DNA from: CAUYUA01 sp963575675
GTDB taxonomy: Bacteria; Pseudomonadota; Alphaproteobacteria; Azospirillales; Azospirillaceae
Assembly (NCBI GenBank): GCA_963575675.1
Contig: CAUYUA010000227.1
Location: forward strand, 1 to 28,642
DNA length: 28,642 nt
Direction of reading: 5' to 3'
Positions 1-8,682 of this stretch are shown piece by piece; the first letter of the stretch is position 1; every line of letters begins with the position of its first letter. The position numbers and the translations under genes were made by a program. The notes under the pieces are model-generated. The model was not told the DNA's origin. It did no database searches and saw only the letters and a program-made list of their open reading frames with translations.

Positions 1-51
1 ATCTAAGCTTAGCTAAGCGGTCATTCTGTCCGGGATTCCGGGACCACCTCA
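1..51 (+). mobile_element. End of a second IS3-family copy (partial)
   Basis: Bases 1-49 are the exact reverse complement of the transposase-distal end of the complete element at 4599-5861, including the terminal repeat that starts TGAGGTGGTCCC. The rest of this copy lies left of the window. Its orientation is opposite to the complete copy, so its transposase would be read on the plus strand. It is inserted in pglX and its terminal TGA (49-51 on the minus strand) ends the pglX reading frame. The partner target-site copy is outside the window, so the direct repeat cannot be checked. Confidence 0.93.
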
Positions 52-2454
52 GTATTTGTCTATTTCGTTAGTAAATATCATTGGACCAGCTGCGCTAAAG
101 GCGTGCCCTTTGGGAACATATCGTGCGGTGAAATCAGATACAGTTACGTCATTCCAAGTTATCCCCTCCCTAAATAAATAATCGATGTTTCGCGGGCTTG
201 ACTTCAGTTTGCCATATCCGTCGTAGAAGTTTTTTATACGCATGCCATTATCTTCCCAGTCAATAACGTACTCAAAATTTCCATACCATCTTCTAAACTG
301 TCCACCCTTGGTGATTGGATACCACTTAACCCCACCAAAATATGAGAATTTTGACATATTAACTTCAAACCATAACCTCATAAATATTGTGTTATCTCCA
401 GTAGTTATACCTTTTTTTGCCATTTGACCAATCGGTTCCCTAGTTTTAAACGCTTCAAGAAGTCTAGATGGCAAGCTAAAAGCGAATTGCGCCGATGGTA
501 TCGCGGAGAATCGTTCAATCTGAACATGATATACCCATTTGCTTTTCCGATCACTAATGCCCTCTAGAACCTTAACTGACTGAATGTCAGCACCTGAAAA
601 TTGACCAAGATCAAAGAAGGTGGCGCAAAACCCAGGTATACTTGTATTTCTAGCGGTAAACGTACAAATTGGCACAAATGCATTGTCAAAGAAAGCATGA
701 TATTCTGGCTGAATTAGGGACAGCAACGCAACATCATTGATGAAGCGCTTACGAAATGACACATAACTAGATTTTGACATCCATGTAAATGGAGTCATAA
801 ACCCAAGATACCCATCATCTTTACACAACCCAATCATTCGGGTCGAAATTGCGGAATATATATCATATTTATATTCACTATATGCAAGGCTAAGAAAATC
901 CCTTATGCTATCATTTTGAAACTGTCGCCCCATATATGGAGGATTAGCCACAACGCAATCGAACCGGCCTGAGATAATGCCCAACTGACGCAAGAGCTGC
1001 CTAAATTTTTCTATAACAGAAAGCATAGCATACTGGCTGAGATTTCTATCTGGTGCCTTGATCTCGGCATCAACTTTCTTCATGAAATTTGCCACATTAT
1101 CTTCATCAGGCTCAATTAGAGACCCGAATGTTTTCGCATTAGAAAATTTATCAATTATTCGACTAACCCAAACAGCTATGTCGGTATCATTTATGATCCG
1201 CGTAGCTGAGTTTATAAAAAGGTTATTATTAGGATTCTCCATAGATGCCTGGTCGGAGATCATCATGGTGCATACTTCTTGTGAGTCTAACCCGTTACTT
1301 TCTTGAATTGCCATTACTGCGAGTTCAGTTTGTCGACTAAAAATTCTGCGATCGTCGGCTCTAGCCTTCATGAGAAGAGCAAAGCAAGCCAACTGAGCCG
1401 CACGGTCATCAATATCCAGGCCAAACAGGTTCTTTTCAAGAATCAGCTTCGGGATGTCCCGGAGAACATAACCGCGCTCAAGGTATATCTCTTTAAGTAG
1501 CTCATACGCTTCAACAAGTATATGACCCGATCCACAGGCAGGGTCCAGGAACGTAATTACCTCTGGGTTCAACTCAGATGGCGTAATTTCAGCCAGCTTG
1601 GCATTAACCTCCGGCGTCTGCTCGGCAGGCTCGATGTAGTACTCCATCTTTGCCCGAATGCCAGATTGAGGGTAAGTCGCCAGCCACTTGGCTCCAAGTG
1701 TGTTCTGGACCATGTACTTCACAATCCAGTTCGGTGTGAACAACTGGGTGGCAGCCGGAATATCCTCAGACTTGACGACCTTGCCAATGACCTGGTCTTT
1801 TTTCTCGGAGATATAAAATTGATATAGCCAGCCAATGATTTCAATTTCCTGCCAATCTGACTCGTCAATCTCATTCACCATCTTGTTGATGACGGAATCG
1901 GAGTGCAGCAGGTTGTCGGGCAGTAGAAGCTCGGTCTCGTTGTCAATTCTCTCGAACAGAAAGGGCATCGCCTCATACAGGGCATTGCATTGGGCCAGGA
2001 GCAGCATGCGGTATAGGTCGGCGTCCTTGGTTCCGTCCAGCTTCAGTTCCAGCACTTTGGCGGCGTCCAGCCCCGGCAGGTCCAGGTGCTGGGCATGCTC
2101 AAGAATCTCCGGAGTCGCCTTGCCCTGGGGGTGGCTCAGAACCCGGTAGCCATGGTCCAGATATCCATGCAGCTCCATGTACCGAATGGCCGCGAAGCGG
2201 TTGAACCACGTGTACGCAGCCTCCTCCATCACCTGCTCATAGCCGCGCAGCCCGATGCGGGCCTCCAGCTTGGCGCGTTGCTCCGCGACCCGCTTGGGGT
2301 GAGCCTGACCCGCAATGATGGCCACTTCCCCTTGAACGTGGACAGGTTCAATCTTCTTCTCACCGATACCGACCTTGGCTGCCCTGGCGCTCACGGCATT
2401 GATGAAATCGCGGCGTGCATTCGGAGCGTAGGTCTTCAACTTGCTGCGGTTCAT
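49..2454 (-). CDS. pglX: BREX adenine-specific DNA methyltransferase PglX, 3' end cut off by IS
   Basis: This is the N-terminal 801 residues of PglX, the BREX methyltransferase that modifies adenine in the host recognition sequence and is also needed for phage restriction. The methyltransferase motifs are present: SAM-binding DPACGSG at residues 304-310 and catalytic NPPY at 504-507. Type 1 PglX proteins are usually about 1200 residues, so roughly a third is missing, including most of the target-recognition part. The frame ends in a TGA made by the tip of the IS copy at 1-51 (last residues NEIDKY). The start ATG lies 41 bp downstream of the brxC stop, as expected for a brxC-pglX operon. The downstream part of pglX may continue beyond the IS outside the window. 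Loss of methylation is inferred, not seen. Confidence 0.92.
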   Translation of the reverse strand: MNRSKLKTYAPNARRDFINAVSARAAKVGIGEKKIEPVHVQGEVAIIAGQAHPKRVAEQRAKLEARIGLRGYEQVMEEAAYTWFNRFAAIRYMELHGYLDHGYRVLSHPQGKATPEILEHAQHLDLPGLDAAKVLELKLDGTKDADLYRMLLLAQCNALYEAMPFLFERIDNETELLLPDNLLHSDSVINKMVNEIDESDWQEIEIIGWLYQFYISEKKDQVIGKVVKSEDIPAATQLFTPNWIVKYMVQNTLGAKWLATYPQSGIRAKMEYYIEPAEQTPEVNAKLAEITPSELNPEVITFLDPACGSGHILVEAYELLKEIYLERGYVLRDIPKLILEKNLFGLDIDDRAAQLACFALLMKARADDRRIFSRQTELAVMAIQESNGLDSQEVCTMMISDQASMENPNNNLFINSATRIINDTDIAVWVSRIIDKFSNAKTFGSLIEPDEDNVANFMKKVDAEIKAPDRNLSQYAMLSVIEKFRQLLRQLGIISGRFDCVVANPPYMGRQFQNDSIRDFLSLAYSEYKYDIYSAISTRMIGLCKDDGYLGFMTPFTWMSKSSYVSFRKRFINDVALLSLIQPEYHAFFDNAFVPICTFTARNTSIPGFCATFFDLGQFSGADIQSVKVLEGISDRKSKWVYHVQIERFSAIPSAQFAFSLPSRLLEAFKTREPIGQMAKKGITTGDNTIFMRLWFEVNMSKFSYFGGVKWYPITKGGQFRRWYGNFEYVIDWEDNGMRIKNFYDGYGKLKSSPRNIDYLFREGITWNDVTVSDFTARYVPKGHAFSAAGPMIFTNEIDKY

Positions 2455-2495
2455 GTGTCAGACTCGATTGCTGGCCAAGTTCGGAGAGGGGACGA

Positions 2496-4595
2496 TTAGC
2501 GAATATCAATGGGCTGGTCGGCGGCAAGCGCGTTTTCCAGCTCGGTGCGGAGCTTCTCGATGAAAGCGTCCACGTCAGCTTTGGTTTTCAGGTAGCCGCT
2601 TCCCTTTAGGTCTGCTGGCCGTATCACCTTTGGCTTCACGAACTTCGTAACAGCCTGAGTAGGCAGCGAAGAAACCTTCTTGGGGGTGGTCACGGTGGCG
2701 GCAGTCGCATTGCCACCCGTGGGCTTCTGAGGTGCAGGTGGTTCGGGAGGTGAGGAAGTGGGCTTAGGCGGCACATAGGCTGCCACGGCATCTAATGCAG
2801 CGTCTTTCACACCCTCAGCCTCGTGAGTGGCCTGATGGATGTGCGCGATACTGACCTGTGACTCCATGCCCTGTTTCAGCTTCTGAAGCCCAGCCAAGCA
2901 CTTGTTCCGCAGGTCGGAAGGAGCTGAAACTTGGTCGAGGGCATCACGGACTTCGGCCAGGTGCTTCTCAATCTGAGCCAGCGCGTGTGTCCGCCGTCTG
3001 TCCACGGCCTCGGTATTGATGGTCTGAACCTTGGCAATCAGACCGTTGATGTCCTTGATGAGCGGGTAAGGTTCAGCATGACCAAGGATGATATCCATTT
3101 GCTTCAGAGCGGCGGCTGCGTCGGGGTTCTGGTCCAACTCCTTCCGATTGATGGCAAACTCACTAACCTTCTTCCGAAGAAGTTCCCAGGTCGGCTGCTG
3201 GCTAGTGTAGAACGCATCAAGATAGGCCATCTGGTCTGAAAGGTCTTCGAAGTCAGTTTTTAAGCTGACAAAACGCTGAACGTAGCCATAGCTTTCTTTC
3301 TCGCTGAGCTGAAGTTTCAGAGTCTTCATTCCAAGCTCGATAGCGTCTTTGCCAGGATAAAGCCCTGTGGCAGCAAGAGTGTGATACCGAGACAACTTCG
3401 TCTGCCAGTTTTCACACTGCTCCTTCAGGAAAGCATAAAGTTGGTCCTCGCCATCTGGCCCCATTTTTGAGAACACATTTTTCCCAATTGTTCGAGCCTG
3501 CTGTAGCAAGCCTGCATCGACTGTCTTTCGTTTGGTGACGACGATGGTGCGCCATTTGTTGACCGATTTGATATGGTCAAACATTTTCTCTCGTGGGAGC
3601 AAGGCACCTTCCATGGTCAGGCTGACCTCGCCGACGATCACAAGACGCGCAATCAAAAGGACGACTTCCCACTCAGGCCAACCATAAGGACGCTTGCCGA
3701 AGCGGACTTCTGCCAGGTCATGAAGAATAATCGACTTGCTGGCTTTCTCCATCAGCAAGATATATTCTAATACTTCCTTCAATGCCCCTGGATTGCCAGG
3801 GGCTCCATCTGAAAGGTTGAGCTTCTGGTCGGCGGTATCTGGTGCATTCAAAACCGCCTTGATTTCTGCTTGGATGTCTCCCGTGCATATCTTTTTAAGA
3901 TAATTCAGTTTTGTAAATGTATTACGGATAAGGTAATCAAGAGATAGCCGAACCAGGGCGTCTGCGGAGCCGCTCTTTAACGGAACCTTGTTCCCAGCCG
4001 CGTAGAAGCTGGCATTCTTTAGCATCTCTCCGACAACCACCGCCAGGTGGTCGCCACGCTGGCTGTTCTCATCAGCTCGTTGCTTGAGAATTGTCTTCAT
4101 CGAAGCAGGTAAGCTGCCATCGTTAGTTTTAGCGATGTATCTCTCAGTCTGAAGGAAAATACGCAGCTCACGAGCAAGGCGGTTGTCGTCTTGAAGCTTA
4201 ATAATGACCTGTCCACCTTCTTCAATCGATTTTGCCAGGCACCGAGCTTCGTGCCAATCGCCGAAGTCATCACATAGCGGCGTGATAACAGATACGATGA
4301 GGTCACAATCGGCCTTAGACCCGACAGGGTGCAAATCGCAAAACCTCGCAAATGAGAAGTCCCGCTTGGTATCCTCGAACCTATATTTTTTCAGCCCGTT
4401 GAGAGCTTCATCGAAAATAAGTTCACCAATCTTCTTTGTTTCTTCACCGCCGACCAAATCGACATTCTTAATGCCGCGCCCAATTTCTTTTTCCTCGTCA
4501 GTGAGGAAGAAGAACTCTTCGCCATTTCTACGAACAAGGGTCTGGCCTTCCAACCGCTGAAGGCTGGCTTCTACCAGCTTGCGAATAGCCAATCG
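2496..4595 (-). pseudogene. brxC: brxC, 3' part, separated from its start by IS
   Basis: This is the C-terminal 699 residues of BrxC, the large BREX P-loop protein. It follows the ATC target duplication at 4596-4598. If the IS and one ATC are removed, the frame runs without a break from ...DRIDAD into RLAIRKLVEA..., giving about 1219 residues in total, the normal BrxC length. This shows that the insertion is the only lesion. The fragment has no proper start: a TTG at 4590-4592 is the first possible one and has no clear ribosome binding site. It contains helical, charged segments and a Pro/Thr-rich linker near residues 610-650 of the fragment, before a short C-terminal domain. It is probably not translated usefully unless the IS excises. 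Confidence 0.9.
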
Positions 4596-4658
4596 ATCTG
4601 AGGTGGTCCCGGAATCCCGGACAGAATGACCGCTTAGCTAAGCTTAGATTGAGTATTT

Positions 4659-5516
4659 TTATGCGGCATCCTGTATATTTTCTGATATACTCTGGTATGC
4701 TTCATCCGGTGTTTTGTTGTTTAATGCTGCGTGAGGACGGTTGGCGTTATAGAAATTTATCCATTGTCCAATCCCTTTCCTCGCTTCCCCACTTGTTTCG
4801 AAAGCATTAAGATAGACACATTCATACTTAACAGAACGCCACAGCCTTTCGATGAATACATTATCCATCCACCGACCTTTCCCATCCATTGATACAGAAA
4901 TTCCATCACGAGTCAACACGCTAATAAAACTCAAGCTTGTAAACTGGCTCCCCTGATCCGTGTTGAATATTTCAGGCTTTCGATACTTAAGAAGCGCCTC
5001 TTCAAGAGCATCAATACAGAAGTCAACATCCATCGTATTTGACAATCTCCATGTAAGAACTTTGCGTGTCGCCCAGTCCATTATAGCAACAAGATAGAGA
5101 AAACCTCGTCGCATCGGAATATATGTGATGTCTGCGCACCAAACTTGATTCGGTCGATCAATCTTCAAATCACGAAGCATATATGGAAATATCTTGTGCT
5201 CCGGATTTGAAAATGTCGTTCTTGGTTTTTGGTAAATTGCAACTAATCCCATTTTCTCCATTAGTCGACGGACGCGCTTGCGTCCAACATTGTATCCTTT
5301 TCGTTGTAAATCAATTACCATTCTTCGATTTCCATAAAATGGTGCAACTAAAAATTGTTCATCAATCCGTCTCATGATTTCTAAATTTTCTGCTGTTTCT
5401 CCAACAGGTTTGTCGTAATAACGAGAGCGACTTATTGAAAGAAGCTCACACTGTTTTATAACCGAAAGACGGTCATGCGTAGGATCGACCATTGATTGCC
5501 TCCGATCGCCGGTCAT
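4659..5516 (-). CDS. IS3-family transposase OrfB (DDE integrase domain)
   Basis: This 285-residue protein has an N-terminal HTH_21-like segment (FYGNRRMVIDLQRKGYNVGRK region, about residues 60-85) followed by the rve integrase core. The catalytic triad is visible as D in WCADITYIP, D in FNTDQGSQFTS, and E in NVFIERLWRSVKYE, with the usual D-D-35-E spacing. The C-terminal FYNANRPHAALNNKTPDEAY motif is characteristic of IS3 OrfB. Its ATG overlaps the orfA stop in ATGA. The active transposase is probably the OrfAB fusion made by a -1 frameshift on the TTTTTTA site at 5534-5540, because the ATG lies in the same frame as the shifted product. Confidence 0.95.
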   Translation of the reverse strand: MTGDRRQSMVDPTHDRLSVIKQCELLSISRSRYYDKPVGETAENLEIMRRIDEQFLVAPFYGNRRMVIDLQRKGYNVGRKRVRRLMEKMGLVAIYQKPRTTFSNPEHKIFPYMLRDLKIDRPNQVWCADITYIPMRRGFLYLVAIMDWATRKVLTWRLSNTMDVDFCIDALEEALLKYRKPEIFNTDQGSQFTSLSFISVLTRDGISVSMDGKGRWMDNVFIERLWRSVKYECVYLNAFETSGEARKGIGQWINFYNANRPHAALNNKTPDEAYQSISENIQDAA

Positions 5517-5797
5517 CGACTGGAGGCTTTCTTTAAAAAATCTCGTTCTACTACCAGTTGACCAATCATAGCGTGTAACTTTTCAATCTCTCCATCTTGT
5601 GATGGAGTCGCCGTTTCTCCTTTGCTCGAAAATGTTCTCACCAGTCCATCGATGGCTTGGCGTTTCCAATCGCTGATAAGTGTCTGATGAACTCCATGCT
5701 TCGACACCAATTGAGCGATTGTTAATTCTCCACGTAACGCTTCAAGCGCTACCTTGGCCTTAAAATCTGCGCTATAACGTTTCCGTTTTCCGCTCAT
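5513..5797 (-). CDS. IS3-family transposase OrfA (HTH)
   Basis: This 94-residue protein has the transposase_8/HTH fold: KRYSADFKAKVALEAL at the N terminus, then a helix-turn-helix around LTIAQLVSKHGVHQTLISDW, then a C-terminal leucine-zipper-like segment (IEKLHAMIGQLVVERDFLKK). It binds the IS ends. The start is supported by an AGGAG seven bases upstream of the ATG. The 3' end carries the slippery heptamer T TTT TTA in the zero frame, eight codons before the stop. Confidence 0.94.
   Translation of the reverse strand: MSGKRKRYSADFKAKVALEALRGELTIAQLVSKHGVHQTLISDWKRQAIDGLVRTFSSKGETATPSQDGEIEKLHAMIGQLVVERDFLKKASSR
5534..5540 (-). promoter_or_regulatory. Slippery heptamer TTTTTTA for -1 frameshift in the IS3 transposase
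   Basis: On the minus strand the codons GAT-TTT-TTA at the end of orfA contain T_TTT_TTA in the right phase (X_XXY_YYZ). After a -1 slip the frame reads on through AAA GAA AGC CTC CAG TCG into the orfB ATG and gives one OrfAB protein. Programmed -1 frameshifting is the known mode in the IS3 family. I saw the motif directly but did not confirm a downstream stimulatory structure. Confidence 0.7.
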
Positions 5798-5858
5798 CCG
5801 AACTCTCCTGAGTGATTCGACCTAAGCTTATCACCCTGTCCGGGATTCCGGGACCACC

Positions 5859-7421
5859 TCAATCGGCATCAATCCGGTCAATGAATAAGGTTATCAGATT
5901 GTCGACATTTCCTTTAATTTCATTAACATAGCGAATCAGGAACAGGGTTCGCAGAACCAAACCATCGAACGGTTCAAGAGATGGGTTGTCGGCAGCTTGG
6001 TCAATAGTCGCCTTCACAGCCGTATCCAAGAAGCTCTCAATACTGGGATAAAATTCATAGAGGGGCGCTAGGATATCCAGCCCCTTGCCGGATAGATTGA
6101 CCGCTGCAACCTGGAATGCATCAAGCATCGAACGCTCGCCGCGAGCAAGGTGCAAGCCAGATGCGCCAACTCGACGAATCGCTTCGAATATTTTCTGGAC
6201 AAGCTGGAACTGATATGGCGCAAATGGATAAACGCCTGAGAAGTGTGTTTCGCCTGCATACGCTCTAAAGGTCATACCAGCATTGGTAAAGCTAAGTTGA
6301 TTCTTGAGAATGTCCGCCTTATCTCGGTAAATCTTTACCAGTTCATCCCGAGCCTCTTCCTTCTTTTCCAGAAGGCGCGCTTGAATCACCTCATGAACAT
6401 CGGCACTTGAGAGCGACAATCGCGTCTTGAATCGTCCTTGAATTTTTGAGAAGTCATTGGCCTTGGTCGTTCTCATCTCGCCGAGCACGGCGTCGATGTC
6501 CTCCTGGCTGGTAACTATCACCCAGGCCCTTCCGCCACAGACAGTTCCCAGGTTCTCGGTAATGGTCTGAAGACGCAGCATCATCGCCGTATTCTGGCCG
6601 ATAAACTGTCCAATCTCATCCACCAGGAATACGATTCGATGCTTCGGGCCACGGGAGTCCAGGTACTGCTTAACCCAGCTGACGAAGTTCTCCGGAGTCA
6701 GATTAAATACAGACTCCGGGCTTTCCAGCCACTTATCGAATGCTGACTCCGATTGGCCGAGAGTTTTGCCCAGAGCCGCCTTGATGCTGTCTGAGTTCAA
6801 GTAGAACGCATCGCGTTCCTCCACCCATTCTCCACCTGCAATTTGACGGTAATGGGCATGAAACTCTTTGAGCTTACCTTTCTGATGCAGGCGACGTTCC
6901 AGATCGGCAATATGTGGGTGATCTGAACTATATCCAACTTTACCATTGAAGACGTTGGCAAAGACGGTTAAAATCGGGTCGTCTTTCGATGTGTCCGCCT
7001 TAGAATCAATATTGAAAAGAATAACATCGGTTTCGGAGTTGACAGCTCTCTTGATGTCTCCTGCCAGCATTGCATCTTCAATTTTACCATCAAAGAACTC
7101 AACCGCTCGCTTGGTTTGCCCGTCCTTGCTTACGGTAATGTTTTCGAGCAGATATGATAGAACTTTGATGAAGTGCGATTTACCTGATCCAAAGAATCCT
7201 GAAATCCAGACGCCGATCTTTCCAGTGACCTCTGGGTCTTTTGATTGGTCAATGGATTTAAGGTATGCGTCGAAGAGCTTTCTTAGATGGACTCCGAGTT
7301 CGCGCGTAACGACATACTCATCCAGCTCCTGCCAGATTGATTCCTCATCAAGCTGGTCGGCTTTGATGACGCCGTTTATCGGCCTGGCAATGGACTTTAT
7401 GAAAATATCTTGGATGAGCAT
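5859..7421 (-). CDS. brxC: BrxC, N-terminal part (P-loop ATPase domain), cut off by IS
   Basis: This is the N-terminal 520 residues of the BREX ATPase BrxC/PglY. Walker A is GFFGSGKS at residues 75-82, and Walker B is IVFLVDE with Asp268-Glu269. The family N terminus (IFIKSIARPINGVIKADQ) is intact. I chose the ATG at 7421 because GGAG lies about 9 bases upstream and the family begins there; a longer frame from 7511 would overlap brxB. The frame ends after DRIDAD in a TGA supplied by the IS end (5859-5861). The rest of the gene is at 2496-4595. A 520-residue fragment could still be made from the brxA promoter and could act as a dominant-negative ATPase piece, but this is speculation. Confidence 0.93.
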   Translation of the reverse strand: MLIQDIFIKSIARPINGVIKADQLDEESIWQELDEYVVTRELGVHLRKLFDAYLKSIDQSKDPEVTGKIGVWISGFFGSGKSHFIKVLSYLLENITVSKDGQTKRAVEFFDGKIEDAMLAGDIKRAVNSETDVILFNIDSKADTSKDDPILTVFANVFNGKVGYSSDHPHIADLERRLHQKGKLKEFHAHYRQIAGGEWVEERDAFYLNSDSIKAALGKTLGQSESAFDKWLESPESVFNLTPENFVSWVKQYLDSRGPKHRIVFLVDEIGQFIGQNTAMMLRLQTITENLGTVCGGRAWVIVTSQEDIDAVLGEMRTTKANDFSKIQGRFKTRLSLSSADVHEVIQARLLEKKEEARDELVKIYRDKADILKNQLSFTNAGMTFRAYAGETHFSGVYPFAPYQFQLVQKIFEAIRRVGASGLHLARGERSMLDAFQVAAVNLSGKGLDILAPLYEFYPSIESFLDTAVKATIDQAADNPSLEPFDGLVLRTLFLIRYVNEIKGNVDNLITLFIDRIDAD

Positions 7422-7434
7422 GTTGCTATACTCC

Positions 7435-8007
7435 TCAAGGAACAAGCCGGAACGCGCGGTAATAGTTGTCATCATGGAGTAGTCCGAACAACCGCAAGGA
7501 TTGGCCGTCATAGCGTCCGGGGAAAAAGAGAATCAAGGGCGTGTGCTCCATCACATGATGGAGGTTATTCAGAAGGCTGTGGGTACGAAGCAACGGATAT
7601 ACCGAGCCGATGCCTGATACGAGGACAAGGTCGTGATTCTTGGGATCGGACGCCTTTTCGAATATCGGAGCCAGCTTTTTGCCGTGGAGCGGCTCGGCCA
7701 GCGCCTTGCGCAGGAATGCGTCACCTTTTTTGCGACCTTGTTCGAGAGCTTTGTCCAGCAGACGTCGCTCGTCCAGGTGGGAGGTGACCAGGCTAAAGAG
7801 ATTGAGGTGCTTGACTCTCAACGTCGGTCGCAACTTCGGGATTTGCGCCATCAGGAATCCGATATGTGATCGGACGGCCAGTTCGTCGGCAGGGTCGTAG
7901 TCGAAGATATGGAAGCCGATTTCGTTGCCCAGGCCACGTCCGCCGAGCAAGTCGTCCGACATCATGCGGTCTAAAACCTTGTTCAACCGATCTGTCAGGT
8001 TGGTCAT
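7435..8007 (-). CDS. brxB: BREX protein BrxB (DUF1788)
   Basis: This 190-residue protein matches the DUF1788/BrxB family in size, position and sequence (IGFHIFDYDPADELAVRSH near residue 31, HVMEHTPLILFFPGRYDG near the C terminus). BrxB is required in type 1 BREX and is thought to be part of the defence complex; its biochemical role is not settled. The ATG overlaps the brxA stop in ATGA (8004-8007), which indicates translational coupling. Its own stop lies 13 bp before the brxC start and overlaps the brxC ribosome binding site. The gene is full length and appears intact. Confidence 0.93.
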   Translation of the reverse strand: MTNLTDRLNKVLDRMMSDDLLGGRGLGNEIGFHIFDYDPADELAVRSHIGFLMAQIPKLRPTLRVKHLNLFSLVTSHLDERRLLDKALEQGRKKGDAFLRKALAEPLHGKKLAPIFEKASDPKNHDLVLVSGIGSVYPLLRTHSLLNNLHHVMEHTPLILFFPGRYDGQSLRLFGLLHDDNYYRAFRLVP

Positions 8008-8618
8008 TGGCTCACCTGGATGCAGCGTAGGACATAGCGTTCATCACTGGAGTGCAGGTAGGATAGAACATCAGCCGATATCCTGACAGGTTGCAGCTGA
8101 TAGCTTTTTCGATCGGCAAGGTATCCGATCTCGGCAAGAATCCGGTAAGCAGTATCACCTTGCTTGGCTGCCGTGCTTTCCAACCAGGTCGGCATGTAGG
8201 GGTCTCGGTTCCGGCACTCCTCCAGGTACTCAGCCCAGAGATTCCTAGGCAGGTCGGTGCGGAACAGGCGGAACTGATTCCGAATTACCAAGTCCAGAAA
8301 GTCGCCTAGCAGGAAGCTGTGTTTGATGGTAGCTGCAAAGACGGCATGGAATGCGACGGTTGTCGAGCCGCTTCGAACCATTTGCCACAGCTCTGAGTCC
8401 ATGGTCCGGAGTCTTCCGCGCAACAGAATGGCTAGCCTACGCGCGGTAGCTGGGCTGCGGCGCTGGAGGACATTTTCGATCTCAATGGCGTGGTGCCAGC
8501 GCTCATGGTCGGTCTGTTCAAGCAGCAGGTTGGCCACCACGCGGCTCTCGGCAAGGTTTAACGAGCCGCCGCCTAGGTCCGCTTTATAGCGGGGGGTAGA
8601 CATTAGCCGCCGAACCAT
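8004..8618 (-). CDS. brxA: BREX protein BrxA (DUF1819)
   Basis: This protein of about 204 residues belongs to the DUF1819/BrxA family, a small helical, inner-membrane-protein-like or DNA-binding component encoded first in type 1 BREX operons. Family-like sequence includes YKADLGGGSLNLAESRVVANLLL at the N terminus and FLLGDFLDLVIRNQ in the middle. The start is uncertain. The ATG at 8618 has GGAGG 12 bases upstream; a second ATG at 8603 (MSTPRYKAD) fits the family N terminus better but has only a weak GGCGG. The gene is intact and leads the operon, with a good promoter at 8654-8682. Confidence 0.92.
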   Translation of the reverse strand: MVRRLMSTPRYKADLGGGSLNLAESRVVANLLLEQTDHERWHHAIEIENVLQRRSPATARRLAILLRGRLRTMDSELWQMVRSGSTTVAFHAVFAATIKHSFLLGDFLDLVIRNQFRLFRTDLPRNLWAEYLEECRNRDPYMPTWLESTAAKQGDTAYRILAEIGYLADRKSYQLQPVRISADVLSYLHSSDERYVLRCIQVSQ

Positions 8619-8653
8619 GTACTTGCGTTTCCTCCAGTCCCTGGTCGGTCGCA

Positions 8654-8682
8654 GTTCTATGCGATCGGTGTGTGTATGTCAA
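8654..8682 (-). promoter_or_regulatory. Sigma70-like promoter of the BREX operon
   Basis: On the minus strand there is a perfect -35 TTGACA (8677-8682), a 17-bp spacer and a -10 TAGAAC (8654-8659, 4 of 6 consensus). Transcription would start near 8647, about 29 bases before the brxA ATG at 8618, with GGAGG between them. This was found by reading, not by a scoring tool. Confidence 0.6.

Larger units (their letters stand above)
4599..5861 (-). mobile_element. Complete IS3-family insertion sequence (1263 bp)
   Basis: The element has perfect 26-bp terminal inverted repeats (4599-4624 and 5836-5861) that begin TGAGGTGGTCCC and end GGACAG on the inward side. It has a 3-bp target duplication ATC (4596-4598 and 5862-5864) and two overlapping transposase frames, orfA and orfB, on the minus strand. 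TG...CA tips and a 3-bp duplication are typical of the IS3 family. Just inside both repeats there is a shared AAGCTTAG sequence. It sits in brxC and keeps the host frame on both sides. I do not assign a subgroup or an IS name. Confidence 0.95.

Noticed and set aside
1522..2499. Overlapping plus-strand frames of 101-137 codons opposite pglX
   Set aside because: They are antisense to a well-supported gene and have low-complexity, Arg/Ser/Leu-rich translations.
52..4598. The two IS3 copies as a composite transposon carrying BREX genes
   Set aside because: Each copy interrupts a BREX gene and brxC has its own intact ATC duplication across a single IS, so the copies arrived separately in a resident BREX locus.
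6946..7482. Plus-strand open frame of 178 codons
   Set aside because: It is the shadow of brxC (Walker A region) on the other strand and has no recognisable domain.
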